Shown here: in pieces, positions 32,823 through 44,538 of the stretch
Numbering within the stretch: the stretch's first letter is position 1
How the letters are laid out: each line of letters begins with the position of its first letter
Origin: Mermis nigrescens
Taxonomy: Eukaryota; Nematoda; Enoplea; Mermithida; Mermithidae
Assembly (NCBI GenBank): GCA_036768485.1
Contig: JAVLUZ010000157.1
Span: forward strand, 15,565,877 to 15,629,876
Length of the DNA stretch: 64,000 bases
Direction of reading: 5' to 3'
Notes under the pieces: model-generated
Told to the model about the DNA's origin: nothing
The model's database searches: none
The model's input: only the letters and a program-made list of their open reading frames with translations
Translations under genes and position numbers: made by a program

Positions 32823-33073
32823 TTTAAGAACTTTTACTAAAAAAGCGCCCAAAATTGGTAAATTTGTGCATTTTTTAGTGTTAAAAGTCATATAATGCAA
32901 TCAAAATGGACTGAAAATGCTTCTAAAATATGAAATTACTCAAAAAACGTTTTATAGGCTATTTTGACCATTTTGATCGTTAAAGCAGCAAAAAAAATCG
33001 TGAACGTTAAATTAACTGTTTTGGATTTTTGGGATTTGATCCCCTGCTGACCCTATTCTCGTACACCTATGTC
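32823..33073 (-). mobile_element. M5 MITE, second copy
   Basis: Approximately the inverse of 11420-11795: aaaaacgttttataggc, gaccattttgatcg, cgtgaacgtt and a cccctgctgaccctattctc end followed by gtacacctatg. Confidence 0.6.
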
Positions 33074-33112
33074 TCATATGTATGAATACCTCTCTCACCC
33101 ATGTATGCACAG

Positions 33113-33363
33113 CATACGTGGGCAGCACCAATATTTTGGGGAAGATTTTTCAAAGGTCAAAAAATGGCCTGAAAAATTGCGGTATAGCAAAAAACACCAT
33201 TTTTCAAACGTTTCTCATCGAGCACTATCCATTGGCATCAAAAAATTGCGAAAAAAACACAAAAAAAATTTAAAAATTGAATTCTGAGGGGTATTTTGGT
33301 TTCTCGGGGAGGGGGGGGTGGTGCATACCCCCCAAACCCACCCCTCCCCCACGCCCAGGTGTG
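33113..33363 (+). mobile_element. M1 MITE, perfect TSD
   Basis: Starts catacgtgggcagcacc and ends acgcccaggtgtg. The target atgcacag is exact on both sides (33105-33112 and 33364-33371). Confidence 0.93.
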
Positions 33364-33539
33364 ATGCACAGACCCGCATCTAGCATTTGGTTTCGGCGAG
33401 GGCACAACCAAAAATTTTTCAAAAACAGGGAAATCAAGGGATGAATTCAAGGAATTTTTATAACTGCAAGAGTCGCACAATTCGCAAATTTTGCTACCCA
33501 AATACCTTCAATAAGGTAAGAATGCAGGAGACACGCTTT

Positions 33540-34050
33540 TTTTACAGCTGGAGAAAGGGAGGTCAGCTGGTGTGAGGAAGTGGTCAAAAATTGGGCTGTT
33601 TTTGGGCCAAAATGACCTCAAAAACTGGTATAAGCGCTGAAATAGCGTTAAAACCACGTTATTACATAGTTTCCGGTCAATTTTAAAGCACTTTTGAAGA
33701 AAATTTTCATTTTTCATCCATTTTTGACCTTCGTTTTGCCTAATTTTTTCCACAAAATTTTCCATTCTTCCATTCTGAGGGGTCAGGACCATACCTGGGC
33801 GTGGGGATTTAGGGGAAATGCATCCTCCGAACCAAAATACCTCCCATAATTCAATTTTTGAATTTTGTTTTTTTCGCAATTTTTGATGCTAATGAATAGC
33901 GCTCGATGAGAAACGTTGAAAATGGTGATTTTTCGTCATACCACCATTTTTAGGGCCATTTTTTACCTTTGTAAAAATCGCACCCCAGAACTTTGGTAGC
34001 ACCCACCTATGGTCAGGACCCCAACCCCCACGTCAATGTCTGGTCTGGAG
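33540..34050 (+). mobile_element. M7 element carrying a nested M1
   Basis: Shares ttccggtcaattttaaagc, cacttttgaagaaaatttt and ccattctgaggggtcagg with 53225-53400 and with the sequence around 48590-48690. The M1 at 33790-34011 interrupts its right part. Its own termini are not clear. Confidence 0.5.
33790..34011 (-). mobile_element. M1 MITE, perfect TSD
   Basis: Starts catacctgggcgtgggg and ends agcacccacctatg. The target gtcaggac is exact on both sides (33782-33789 and 34012-34019). Slightly short (222 bp): the C-rich half is reduced. Confidence 0.9.
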
Positions 34051-35327
34051 TGGCACGCTCAAACGCCGTCTGTGGGATGTAATATAGAGCAGATTTTCGG
34101 AAAAGAGCACTTTAATGTTGAATCGTAAGATTTTAACAAAATCAGCCGAATCTTGGTTCTAAATTCATTCTTAAAACTGTCAAATTTCATATAAAAGCAT
34201 CATTTTTTTACCCAAGTATACCGGGAACTCGTTGTACATCTCTAACGACTACACGATGTCTAAACTTGTGGGGGCGAGCGCTATTTTATCGATTAACCGA
34301 TATTTTCATGAATGTTTCTGATAAAACTGAACTGAAAATATGCTCATAAAGCTTAAATAGGTTGTAGTACAGAACCAGAAATGGCCGAACGCTTTTTGAA
34401 TGCGGTATTATATACATGGCATTGAAATTGTGAATTTCATTGAACAAAAACATATGAACGCTAATTTTGTTTTTGCTACAAGCAGCACAGTAACCGCACA
34501 TACAAAAGGTAGTTGTGCACCAGGCACAATAACACCGATAGCAATTACTAATTATGAATTTTTTATCAAAAATTTTTATAGTTAGAAGCATAAAAAATTA
34601 AATTTTTTTAATCTAAAATTTTGGTAGTCCAAACAAAAATTCCTAAAATCGTCTAAGCTTAGCTTTAAAATAAATTTCAAATACAATTAACCTTTAAAAA
34701 ACACAGAAAAAAATTGGTTTTGACTGCAAATAATATTACATTGTGCGCTACATTATTTGCAGTTGACTGCAAATTATTACTGCCTTGCCCTGCACAAAGC
34801 GCACGAATTTTCTCCATACTTTCAAATTTATATTAACTAGAAATTTTTGCAAATACGTACTCCATCTTCTCTTGGCGACAAACGCTTTAAAATTCTTTTG
34901 TTTGTTGCCATTAAGTCAAAATAATAGCCAAAACTATAATAAATCGACGCGAAGCGCCGAATTTTTCGTTTTATTCTTAACAAATCGTCGCAGAACAGCT
35001 GCGCAACCACATAGCTCCATTTAAAAATTCTAAATCTTTCCCAGGGGAGTTCCTCCCTTCCCTAACTAGCTACGCAAGTGCCTCCAATGAACTTAAAAAA
35101 CCCCAATAAAAAACCTAAAAAACCAATACACTTTACTTTTTTTGCATTTATTTGACAAGTTTCGCAATTTTTTGTTTATTTAGCACTTCAATTTCATCTG
35201 CTTTTTATAATCTATTTTGTATGTACCAGTAACCACGTGTCATTCATTTTCTCATATGTTTCTATTTGTGAGCGCTTTTTACATTATTGGGTACGTAAAC
35301 TGTAGTATTTAAAGTAACAGCCAATAA
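34051..35327. other. stretch without recognised gene or element
   Basis: AT-rich. ORFs at 34286-34591 (minus, Cys-rich CYRCYCAWC) and 34400-34585 (plus, with a GTAGTT donor after AHTK) overlap on opposite strands, so neither is supported. One damaged mini-hairpin (gacgcgaagcgccga) near 34946. Confidence 0.5.
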
Positions 35328-35328
35328 A

Positions 35329-35401
<73 letters not shown>

Positions 35402-35410
35402 TATTATTAT
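35328..35410. repeat. (TTA)n microsatellite
   Basis: About 25 uninterrupted TTA/ATT units, then a short TATATATTAA run. It gives a poly-Asn ORF that is not a gene. Confidence 0.95.
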
Positions 35411-35822
35411 ATATATTAATTTTTTATATGGAAACCTTCCCCCCAACCACCGTTTTTCCCTGGCGATTTTGTTGACATAATAGACAAGACCCAAAATTCT
35501 TTTCCACTCTTTCCGACCTTTTTCCACGTTCTTTTGGGAGGTCTAAAAACGTCAAAAATAGAGCACCTGTGTTGAAAAATCAGTGTTTTTAAATAGAAAA
35601 TTTTATGTACACATGCAATAGCGGTGTTTGATGCACTTTTTGTATGAAAATTTCGAGCTCTACAAGAAATATCGGAATTTTGGCGAATATGTGTACCAGA
35701 CCGACTTTAGCAAATGACACACCTTTCGGTAGACCTCGATGAGACGATCATTTTACAAAAAAAATTTTGCGTGGGTCTCATTCCAGTCAAGAGTTATATA
35801 CAGCCATTTGAAGTGTCAATCT

Positions 35823-38560
35823 CTATACAATACAAAATACAAATACAAATATTTTATTTCCGTCGCACAAAAAGAGAACACAATAAGAAAAGAAACATTA
35901 ATAATACAATGAAATACAATTATTAATAAACATTCGACATGAATCATCATACAAAAATCACATATTCTAAAAGCAAGAAATTATTAATTAAAGTACATTT
36001 ATACGAGATTAGTGCAAAAGACGAAGGTAGGCGCGCAGGCTAAATAAATTATGCACTTAGAACACGCCCCTAGCAAATACCCCCGTTAGATCAACTTTTT
36101 TCAACTTTTCACGGAGGAAGCAACACTAGGAGATCTTACAACAGCTTCAGGGAAAGAATTCCATACGTGAATCCACCTATTGGATAAATCATACCTCAAC
36201 GAACATCAAGCCGAAAAGGAGTGCATTCACATTTCATTGAATTTTGAGCACGCGTGTTGTTTTCACAAAAGTAAAAAAGTCGGCTTGCTGCAAAACGCAT
36301 CTACCACTCAATATCTGATACATCATACACAGATCACTACGCAATCTGCGAATCTCCAGGCTATCCAATTCTAAGGAACTGAGTCTTTCAGCATAAGAAA
36401 GTCCCCGAAATCCAATGATCTTACGTGTAAATTTCCTTTGAACATTTTCGATCATTGAAACATGGGTCTTACAGTATGGATTCCAAACAGTGCTACAATA
36501 CTCAAGGAGCGGTCTGACGTAGAACAGTAAAAGCCCTAGACATATTTAGTTTATTTTTAGAAGCAAATGATTTTGATATTAGCATAGCCCTAGCATAAGC
36601 TCTACTCATGCGTTATATCATTATAGTGGAAATTAAAATCAAGTTTACTTGATACGTAAACACCCGAATCCTTTACAGAATTTACACTCTGTTCTACAGT
36701 CAGGTCAGAAATTCTATAAGAATGCTTGGGATTTCCAAAACCTAGATATAACTTGGCGTAGCATTTTTCAGTAGCAATTTTTAGCTGCCAATCCTTGGAC
36801 CAGACTACGAGTTTAGCGATATCATCTTGAAGTTGGGTGTGATTGCTAGATAAATTATAAAGCTTGACGTCATCGGGTAAAAAGGCAAACTTTGCTATTT
36901 AGCGGTCGCTAATGTCATTTATGAATAAAACAAAAAGAATCGGGCCAAGTATACTGCCCTGAGGAACACCGCTAGTGACAGATTTTTCGCTCGAAAACTG
37001 ACCGTTAATAACAACCCTTTGAGTCCTATCGCTCAAAAACAAGTTAACCAACTCAATAAATCTCCAGAAAATCCGAAAGTTTCCAGTTTATAAATTAATT
37101 TACGGTGAACTACAGTGTCGAAAGCTTTAGAAAATCAATGTAGATAACATCAACAGTGTTTTTTTCATCAATTAATTTAGTCCATTCATTTTTGCACTTT
37201 AGTAATTGCAATTCACACGATTTACCCTTTTGGAAACCAAACTGACCGGAGGAGATCAAATTATTCTCACGTAAATGTGCTTGCATCGTACTGTTAATTA
37301 TAGATTCCATGATCTTACACGTAATACAACATAACGATATCGGCCTGTAATTTTTAGCATCACCTCCGGTCGCCCTTTTTATACACAGGAACAACATTAG
37401 CGGTGCGCCACAGTGCAGGAATGCAATGGGTTTTGAAAGATATTTCAAAAATAGTGGTTAAGGGCTGGGTAAGTACAAAAGCAAGTTTTTTCACAAAAAT
37501 GCGCAAAGTCCGTCAGGGCCAATCGATAATGATGGTTTAATTTTCCGTATAGCAGAAAAAACGACATCATCAGAAAAACGAATGTTTGATAACTTTGGCT
37601 GTGCACAAGCATTAATAAGACCAAAATTCGTTTGCGTAAGACACTAAAGACTGAAGCAAAAAGTGTGCTAAAAACGTTTGCCTTATCTTTGTCAGTAGAA
37701 GCAATCACACGATCGCCATCAGTTAAAATTGGAATAGTTCTTTCACCACTAATACGAGAATTAACAAAATTATAAAAAGAATTCAAATTTCCAGATTTAA
37801 TAAGTTTATCCTCTTTGGAAAGAGTGAAATTTATAGATTTCGGCCTTTAATAACTTTTGCAGTTATTATAAACAGCTTTAGATTTAGGCGTTTTTCTCTG
37901 TTTATAAACGTGCCACAGCCTCCAGTTTTTAGCAACCAGCTTTCTTATGTTCATTGGGTATCTTTTCACAGTTGCAGGTTTAGCTTCAATTTTTGGAACA
38001 TGCTGGGAAATTAAAGGATTTATAACAGACAAAAATTTGTTGTAGAAATCATCACAAGTAACGCCAATCCGAAAAATGTCAGGCCACGAAATTGCGGACA
38101 AAAATAATTCAATCTGATCATAATTTGCTCTGCGAAAATTAAGTTTAGCTGAACTTTTTCTTCCAAGATAGAACATTTAAGAGAAAAGTAACAACCGAGT
38201 GATCACTAGTAGAAAAAGGTGGGTTGACTTCAACGTTTTCGATAGAATGGGCATCAAAAATAACATCTAAAATATGCATACCGTGTGTTGATTCAGAAAC
38301 TTTTTGACTAAAAGATAGAGAAAGCATACACTCGCAAAAAGATCGGTTAATAGGACTGAAAGTAAAATAAAACTAGACCAGTCTACATTAGGAAAATTTA
38401 AATCACCTAATATGACAAAAGGATACTGTATCTGAGAGGCCCATTCTATAAAATGGCAAAGCATTCTCATGTGGGAGAAATCATAATCCGGGCGCCCTGT
38501 AAAAAAGTAGCACACGAATCTTGGAGCTTACGCCAATGAAATCAACAATAATCTATTTCT
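35823..38560 (-). mobile_element. degenerate CR1/Jockey-type LINE
   Basis: Read on the minus strand: endonuclease motifs ILGDLNFPNVDW (about 38400) and FSTSDHSVVTF (about 38200), a linker, NYRPISL with the YIDF motif of reverse transcriptase (37110-37350), SGVPQGSILGPILFVLF (about 36970), a catalytic-site remnant LPDDVKLY (36865-36880, where FADD is expected), and a C-terminal VQRKFTRKIIGF region (about 36430). At least four frameshifts split it. The 3' tail is ATTTGT repeats at 35823-35850. The 5' UTR and any ORF1 are absent, so it is 5'-truncated and dead. Confidence 0.92.
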
Positions 38561-38649
38561 TCACTGAAAAGATTTTCCGGTACTTTCGGCAAGTAGGATT
38601 TTAAAGTACTTTTTGAAAGAATAAAACACCTCCACCTTTTCGATTGATC

Positions 38650-39090
38650 CTATCGGAAGTATATTATAAGCAAAAACTTAGATTTTCCTATATCTTATCA
38701 AGTTGGTAATATGAAATCTTTAAACGACAGTAACTCCATCAATAATGCCGACCCGCTCCTAATTTTTTTAATACTTAAATCAGCTTTAGAATCTCTATCG
38801 ATTGATGTACTGCTTGCAACTTTCGTTTTTTTCGATTTTCTGATGTTTTTTCATATAGTCCCCCTTGATAATATGATATCTTTAAACGACAGTAAATCCA
38901 TCAATAATGCCGACCCACTCAAATTTTTTGTACTGAAATCAGCTCCAAAAACTCTATCGATTGATGTACTGCTTGCAACTTTTCGTTTGGTACACATATT
39001 CGCCAGTTTAGCCAGAAATATCACGATCAGTATACGTTATTTATGTTTAAATTTGAATTTCCTTCCTTCAGTAAAGCATTTTAGCTAATT
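38650..39090 (+). repeat. ~170-bp direct repeat pair
   Basis: aaatctttaaacgacagtaa through gatgtactgcttgcaactt occurs at 38712-38824 and 38879-38982 with about 85% identity. A related taactcggtcaataatgcc piece is at 62170. aagcaaaaacttagattttc at 38668 is the inverse of a segment in the elements at 51.1 and 61.3 kb. Confidence 0.75.
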
Positions 39091-39470
39091 CTGAAGTCGT
39101 TTTTGACAATAAAAACTAGATTATAAATGGCGCGAAGCGCCAGAAAATTTTGAAATTTTAGCTCTCTAAATCATTTTTGCATTACAAAAAACTGTGCAGA
39201 AGGTAAGCATTTTCAATCGTAGTAGAGTTCTAGGACCAGATTATCGATAAAAATGCTGTAATTGGCGCCGCGCGGCTCGCGTGGCTTAAACATTAATAAC
39301 AAGTAAGGGCATTGGTGTAGCTGGTTCACATATGTATTAAGATAGCCACGTTATAGGTACGTATACAGCAAGTAGTATCCGGTGAAAGCTGCCACCTAAC
39401 TGGTTTGATTTGAGTCAAGTCGAAAACAAATAAGGCATTCATCAGATTTTTCCAGTAGATTCATGTGACT

Positions 39471-39617
39471 GACCAAAATGTTGGTGCCAGCGTTTAAAAT
39501 AAGCCTAAGTAATGGGATGCAACTCGCGTCGCTCGCTTCGCTCGCTCCGCTCGTCGCATCCCATTACTCAGAGCTTATTTTAAATGCTGGCACCAACATT
39601 TTGGTCAGTCCATGATA
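39471..39617. repeat. foldback with CTCGCTTCGCTCG loop
   Basis: gactgaccaaaatgttggtg at left is inverted at the right; the arms are about 55 bp with few mismatches. The 35-base loop iterates ctcgcttcgctcgctccgc. A relative with 22-bp arms and a similar GC-rich centre is at 61938-62041. Confidence 0.85.
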
Positions 39618-39690
39618 CTAAGCCTAAGCCTAATCAGCTGGTAAACCAGCAGAACATCGCGAATACCTTGTAATCTTTATCGAAATTAAC

Positions 39691-39765
39691 CAGCGTTAGT
39701 CGATTGGTTATGGTTCTGGACTTAGAGCAAGGGGTCCACGTTTCGAATCCGACTGCCAGCAACTT
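39691..39765 (+). other. tRNA-like segment in TIR element
   Basis: An A-box-like tagtcgattggttatgg and a B-box-like cgtttcgaatccgac are about 50 bp apart, with ggacttagagc between (a Leu-like anticodon loop). The stems are poorly matched, so it is a tRNA-derived sequence rather than a tRNA gene. Confidence 0.5.
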
Positions 39766-40679
39766 TCTCTCGTTTCCTCAGATGCTATCGACCGCACACA
39801 TACGCCCTTATAATATAACTATGTTAATACATATGTGAACCAGCTACACGAATGCCCAAGTAAGAATTAAATTTTGTAGTTTCACCTCTAAAACGCATTT
39901 TTTCATTACAAAAACTAACTGAATCCGTGCAGAAGATAAGGATTATCAATCGTAGTGCAGTTATAAACCAGATTGTCGATGAAAATACTGCAATAGGCTC
40001 GGCGCGGCATAAAGATTGTTAATAAGTAGAGAATTAAATCGATTCGGCGCGAAGCGCCAAAAAATTTTCAAAGTTTTAACTCTCTAAAACGTATTTTTAA
40101 CATTACAAAATTTTCCACAAATGCCAACCAAGCCTAAAAATTTTTCTATTTCCCAAAATTTCGGTTGACAAATAGACCAAAAGTGGAAAAAAAGGGTGCC
40201 CCCAACTAATCCTGACAAAAACAACGACAATCTAAGAGTATACAGTATTTAGGCTTTAATTGTTATCTGTAACTAAGTATAAATAATCACTTACTCTTGA
40301 GCAAGTATAGCATAATTTTATTCATGCATGAGAATTTTTAAGATATAGCCAACCTCGACTACAAAGGCACAAGCCACAATGCAGAATTAAATTAGTCAGG
40401 TCAGGGCCTAATATAATAACCTTAATAATGTAATGGCAGGTTTAAACTTTAAGTTTCTCTTGGTTTACAAATCTCGCTTAGTAAGCTCATTTTTCAAAAG
40501 TACATATATTAATCTATTTAAATCTAGATTAAGTGACATCGACTAATCTAAACTTCTGGGAAAATTTGAAATAATCAACATTATTGTGACCATGAAAACA
40601 TAATGTTAAATGAATTAGCTCTAACGATTATAGGCAAATTAAATTTGTTATTAAAATTCCTCTTCCTATAGCTGCTATC

Positions 40680-40847
40680 TATAGTCTGTTTCACATAACT
40701 TCGTGCACAAATTTTAAGAATTTTCATCGACAGTAAGCCCAGGGTACGATAATTATATATCATATCCATGCTATAACCGCAGTCTTTAAGCTTATTGTTG
40801 GAGATGGTTATAAAATTTGTGCACGAAGTTATGTGAAACAGACTATA
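40680..40847 (+). mobile_element. TA-type TIR MITE, intact
   Basis: The ends tatagtctgtttcacataac and their inverse match over about 36 bp. 168 bp long. The interior acgataattatatatca is shared with 48703, 54857 and 58386. Confidence 0.92.
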
Positions 40848-40925
40848 GATAAAGCTATTCGCCATTAGTATAATTCAGCTTAATCTAAAGGCAAGCTTAT
40901 GTATGCGTAAGCTTCGTGCACACAT

Positions 40926-41147
40926 ATGTCCATATTTGTAACGGTCGGCGCCGCATACCTTCCGTTACGTGAGCAAAATTTTACCCGAACCGGTTTCCCG
41001 GATCTTCCGCTCTGTATCGCGTGTGTAGTACTAACCGACTACTCGGGCTATTGCTCACTTTCTGCGCTAATATTCAATATAATTGAGAAACAATATAACA
41101 TTAACCTCATGGGTTTGACTTCAAAGTATCCGTTTCAAATTGTGTAG
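40926..41147 (+). CDS. weak ORF, product unknown
   Basis: 74 codons with a GC content above its surroundings (MSIFVTVGAAYLPLREQNF, then CIACVVLTDYSGYCSLSALI). No acceptor or donor is evident. Hydrophobic; could be a secreted or membrane fragment, or chance. Confidence 0.18.
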   Translation: MSIFVTVGAAYLPLREQNFTRTGFPDLPLCIACVVLTDYSGYCSLSALIFNIIEKQYNINLMGLTSKYPFQIV

Positions 41148-41218
41148 TAGCACTTCTGCTTCATATTGTGGTGGATATACATAGCTACATGAAGCTATTG
41201 ATTTGCATGCGTTTAAGC

Positions 41219-41769
41219 TATAGTCTGTTTCATTTATCCGAGAGCTTTTTCAGCAAATGTTTTCGGAGCTTACAGTAACCCCTTCTTTCTTATTTACTGT
41301 AGGTCGCTAGATGTCACTATAGCTATGTAGTAAAGACGGGTTGTTCAACAACATTTTTGCGGCATAATTTATTCTCGTCTTTCAGCAGATCAATTAACTT
41401 ACTGATAAAGATCGCGCATTCATCATATCCCGAGTCGACACTTTAAACACAATCGACTAAGATGCTAAGAAGCGCCGCGAACTCCCGCATAGCTCAGTGG
41501 TAAAACCTCTTGCTTGTAGTCGAAGCAACCCGGGTTCGATTCTAGCCGATAGCTTTTTGTTTAGCGCACTTACTGTAGTATGTTTCAGCACTGATTAAAT
41601 GCCTAAATCAAATTTATTTGGGCATATTAGTGCATTAAAAATGGAAGAATTCTAACCATTCGCCCTCACTGAGCTGATCTGCTGGAGTACAGTAATTCGT
41701 CTTGTTTAGCTTACTGTAGCCCTTAAAAGAATTGACTAAAAAGCTCTCGAATAAATGAAACAGACTATA
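41219..41769 (+). mobile_element. TA-type TIR element with tRNA-like module, uninterrupted copy
   Basis: tatagtctgtttcatttatc at left, inverse at right. Colinear with 8650-9598 apart from that copy's M1b insertion. Carries the tRNA-like segment at 41481-41553. Confidence 0.92.
41481..41553 (+). other. tRNA-like segment in TIR element
   Basis: A box tagctcagtgg (41490-41500) and B box gggttcgattct (41532-41543). Between them ttgctt and aagcaa form a 6-bp stem around gtagtcg. Acceptor and T stems do not pair well, so I call it tRNA-derived. It could still serve as an internal Pol III promoter. Confidence 0.6.
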
Positions 41770-42250
41770 TATCCGATCAAAATCGGTTCCATATTCGTTG
41801 AAATACGGACGTTTGTTTCCGGGCAGCGTATTTCGAAAAGCCACTGAGGATTCGCTGTGGCTATTGTTTAAGATAGGTATGTAGGCGGGCCCAGCGTTCA
41901 CCTAATTACATAACCATTACATGCGTTCGAACGTAGGCATTCCGCCTGTATGCCCATGCGTAGTTACATACATATAAGACCAAACGCAGTCAAAATGAGA
42001 CTCGCCCGCCAAAGTGAAACAGCACACTGTTTTATTGTTACTTACGCTTTGTACCTTAATTACCACGCCAACTTTTCCTTGCATAATCTTACCGCAAACT
42101 CATGAGTCTTTTAGAGCCTGTTTTTTCAATGTGTGTCTAAATAGAAAGAAAAAGTTAATGAAAGCAAACGGACTTTTAGGATTTTTGATTTGAACATTTG
42201 GCAAAGTTATACCATCCACTAAATCTTAAAATGCTTTAAAGTTTTTTCAG

Positions 42251-42600
42251 AATGGATGATAATTATCTTTACTTCGAATCGTCTTTGCCAAGTTGCACAA
42301 ATTTTATAATACAGAGTATTTGCGGGGAAGGCGAAGGCTTTAAAGTCGTTGTACGACTAAAATTGAACACGATCGACGAGATTAAAGCTTGGATTGGAAA
42401 TCAAACGATCGAGTAGTATTAATCGGAACGTAGCGAATACATATCCAAATTGCACACGATTTTTGTATATCACGGCTTTTGTTTGTCACAACAGTTCAAA
42501 ATACAGAAGGAAAAAAATAGGTGATGGCTCAAGTAGAAACAAGAATACTGGTTGCAAAATGAAGATGAGTTTGAGCGCCAAAAATTTTGAAGCGCGCTAG
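42251..42600 (+). pseudogene. transposon ORF, zinc-finger-like, frameshifted
   Basis: A strong acceptor (gctttaaagttttttcag) precedes ATG at 42252. 54 codons run MDDNYLYFESSLPSCTNFII through VVVRLKLNTIDEIKAWIGNQ to a stop at 42414. The next frame, open from 42394 to a stop at 42598-42600, continues NRNVANTYPNCTRF, then FVCHNSSKYRRK, then RNKNTGCKMKMSLSAKNF. The TYP, C-H and KNTGC spacing resembles DNA-binding domains of transposon-derived proteins (FAR1/FLYWCH-like fold, from memory). One frameshift near 42400 separates the halves, so this copy is probably dead. Confidence 0.5.
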
Positions 42601-42800
42601 AAATTTGCTGGAAAACCTTCATTCCAGCCATCCGAATGCTAAGTCCCATGGCCTAGGTCATTAACTATCGCTGTTTCCTTGTGAATTGCTCAGTTTTTCT
42701 TTTTGAAATCGTATTAAAGCGTGTCTATTCTGGGGTCTTATTTTATTATCTATGAATATAATATGGGTCTCCAAATTTAAAACTTTTTCACGTACTAACT

Positions 42801-43106
42801 TTGAGAAATTTAATTAAAACACCAAGTATCTTGAATAGATTATTTCATATCTTTGCTTTCATTCGATTATCTTTTGCTAACCTTTTCTTTCTTTTAACAC
42901 GGACATTATTGGAAACAGGCTCTCATGAATCACGAGTTCGCGGTAAAATTAAGCAAGGAAAAGTTGGTGTAGTAATTAAGGTACTTAGCGTAAATAACAA
43001 TGAAACAGTGTACTATGCTATTTATTACTCACTTGGGCGAGCGAGTCTCATTTTGCCTGCGTTTGGATCGTTTATGTATGTAACTACGCATTTTATGGGC
43101 ACTTAG
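42801..43106 (+). other. ORF over right arm of long-TIR element
   Basis: 102 codons, but most of it lies in the inverted arm and mirrors arm sequence with no coding signature. It is probably not a gene. Confidence 0.3.
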
Positions 43107-43364
43107 ACGGAATGCCTATGTTCGAACGCATGTAATGATTATGTGATTGGGTGAACGCTAGGCCCACCTAAATATGTACGTATCTTTAACAATAGCCATA
43201 GCGAATCCTCAGTGGCTTTTCGAAATACGCTTCCGGACATGCATTTATCGATTGATCAAGTCATCCGCCGAGACATGCCGGCAGTGAAGCTTCGACAACA
43301 TAGCGTTTCTCGTACGCATCGTTAAGAAGCGAAGCGAGAGCTATGCCATCAGATTCCCTACATC

Positions 43365-43621
43365 CATGCGTGGGCGTTGAGAGGGGTGGGGTTTGGGTTA
43401 TGCACCCCCCCCCCCAAAAAAAACAAAAAAAAACCCCAGAATTCAATTTTTGAAAATTTTTTTGTTTTTTTTTTGCGCGATTTTTTGATGCCAAAGGGTA
43501 GTGTTCCATAATGAGAAACGTTGAAAAATGGTATTTTTTCGCTATACCATCATTTTTAAGGCCATTTGTTTACCTTTGAAAAATCTTGCATATCCCCAGA
43601 ATTTTGGTGCTGCCCACGTTG
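43365..43621 (-). mobile_element. M1 MITE, diverged
   Basis: Starts catgcgtgggcgttgagag and ends ggtgctgcccacgttg. C10 and A-rich blocks in the middle. The target duplication is not readable. Confidence 0.75.
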
Positions 43622-43654
43622 AAAATATAGGGCGACGTGACAGGGAGGCTGTTG

Positions 43655-43851
43655 CAGGGGCGGATTTGGGGGGCGGGGGCAGGGCGGCCGCCCCCCTCCC
43701 CCATTGGCCCAAAATAGTACGCAAAATTAAAGATTTTCGAGCGATTTTTAGCGATTTTCGGGTTAAAACGGCTAATTTTTCTGTCCAAGTCAGGGTTCCG
43801 CCCCCTCCTTAGGGGTATCGCCCCCTCAGAAAAATTCTGGAAACGCCACTA
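43655..43851 (+). mobile_element. small hAT MITE, CAGGGGCGG ends, perfect TSD
   Basis: Starts caggggcggatttgg and ends gaaacgccacta (inverse tagtggcg). The target ggctgttg is exact on both sides (43647-43654 and 43852-43859). 197 bp, with ggcggccgcccccc inside. Confidence 0.93.
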
Positions 43852-43934
43852 GGCTGTTGGATCTGAGTTGAGATCAGAAAATCAATATTTCAATATCTCT
43901 CTTATCATATAAAGGGTACTTAAAACTATCTCCG

Positions 43935-44055
43935 ACAACAAGATGACAGATTGCGATTTTAGCATTGATCTGATATATAATCATCCTAACCCTCGGCTCA
44001 CTGTCGTAAAAATTCTTAAAATTGATGCACGAATTTATGTGAAACCAGACTATAC
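43935..44055 (+). mobile_element. TA-type MITE, 5' truncated
   Basis: cagattgcgattttagcattg, gatatataatcatcc, ending gcacgaatttatgtgaaacc. The left end is lost. Confidence 0.75.
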
Positions 44056-44538
44056 GTGTTTTTCCCGAGTGAAAGTGCATTCTAGCGCCGAAAATTTGAG
44101 ACTTTTGAGCCAAAAATGAGCTAAAAATGCTCAAAAAGCACACTTTAACAATTTTTCCAAAAAAACGACGATTCTGGGGTCGCATCGCAAGCTATTCATT
44201 GGCGGGTCAAATTTCCCCCTCAAGAACACACATGGTAGTTTGCAAGAAATTATTATATTTTTTAAATATATCCAACTAAAGTCGTGCATAATAATCGATG
44301 GGTTAACAATATGATAATTGAGGCGCAAACTTAACGCTTAATTAATTCATTATTAAAATATTTTTCATAATAATTATTTTCAACACTGCACCATATTTGA
44401 AACGAGCTACAATTTAAGATAAACCATAATTTTGCTACCAAAGGCAATTAATTAGGTTTTTACTTATTAGTGAAAAAATAATTTATGTACATGTGTTGTG
44501 AATGTTGACAGCTTGCACTTCCTTTTTATGATGATCAC

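Larger units (their letters stand above)
39307..39858 (+). mobile_element. TIR element (GGGCATT ends) with tRNA-like module
   Basis: gggcattggtgtagctggtt at left is inverted at the right end (about 34 bp, one mismatch). A short direct repeat aagtaa abuts both ends. Inside are a 55-bp-arm foldback (39471-39617) and a tRNA-like segment (39691-39765). It interrupts the array around it. Confidence 0.87.
39115..40110 (+). repeat. 121-bp-type repeat array split by a TIR element
   Basis: tggcgcgaagcgccagaaaa at 39128 and attcggcgcgaagcgcc at 40042 with gctctctaaa and gcattacaaaa contexts match the 2.2-2.8 kb array. The units here are longer (about 190 bp). The element 39307-39858 splits the array. 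Confidence 0.75.
41772..43258 (+). mobile_element. long-TIR DNA element (~1.5 kb)
   Basis: The arms 41772-42135 and 42908-43258 are inverted copies, about 80% identical by eye (tatttcgaaaagccactgag, gcgttcgaacnnaggcattc, gtagttacatacat). The 0.77-kb centre holds the zinc-finger-like ORF at 42251-42600. Long arms around a small ORF suggest a MULE-like or similar element. Confidence 0.75.

Noticed and set aside
35309..35527. Poly-asparagine ORF
   Set aside because: Translation of the (TTA)n microsatellite.
41481..41553. Functional tRNA gene
   Set aside because: A and B boxes are present but acceptor and T stems do not pair, and it lies in a multi-copy TIR element.
43261..43509. ORFs over M1 elements (FFCFFWGGGC and similar)
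   Set aside because: The same short peptides recur at every M1 copy because the DNA is a MITE; no coding role.
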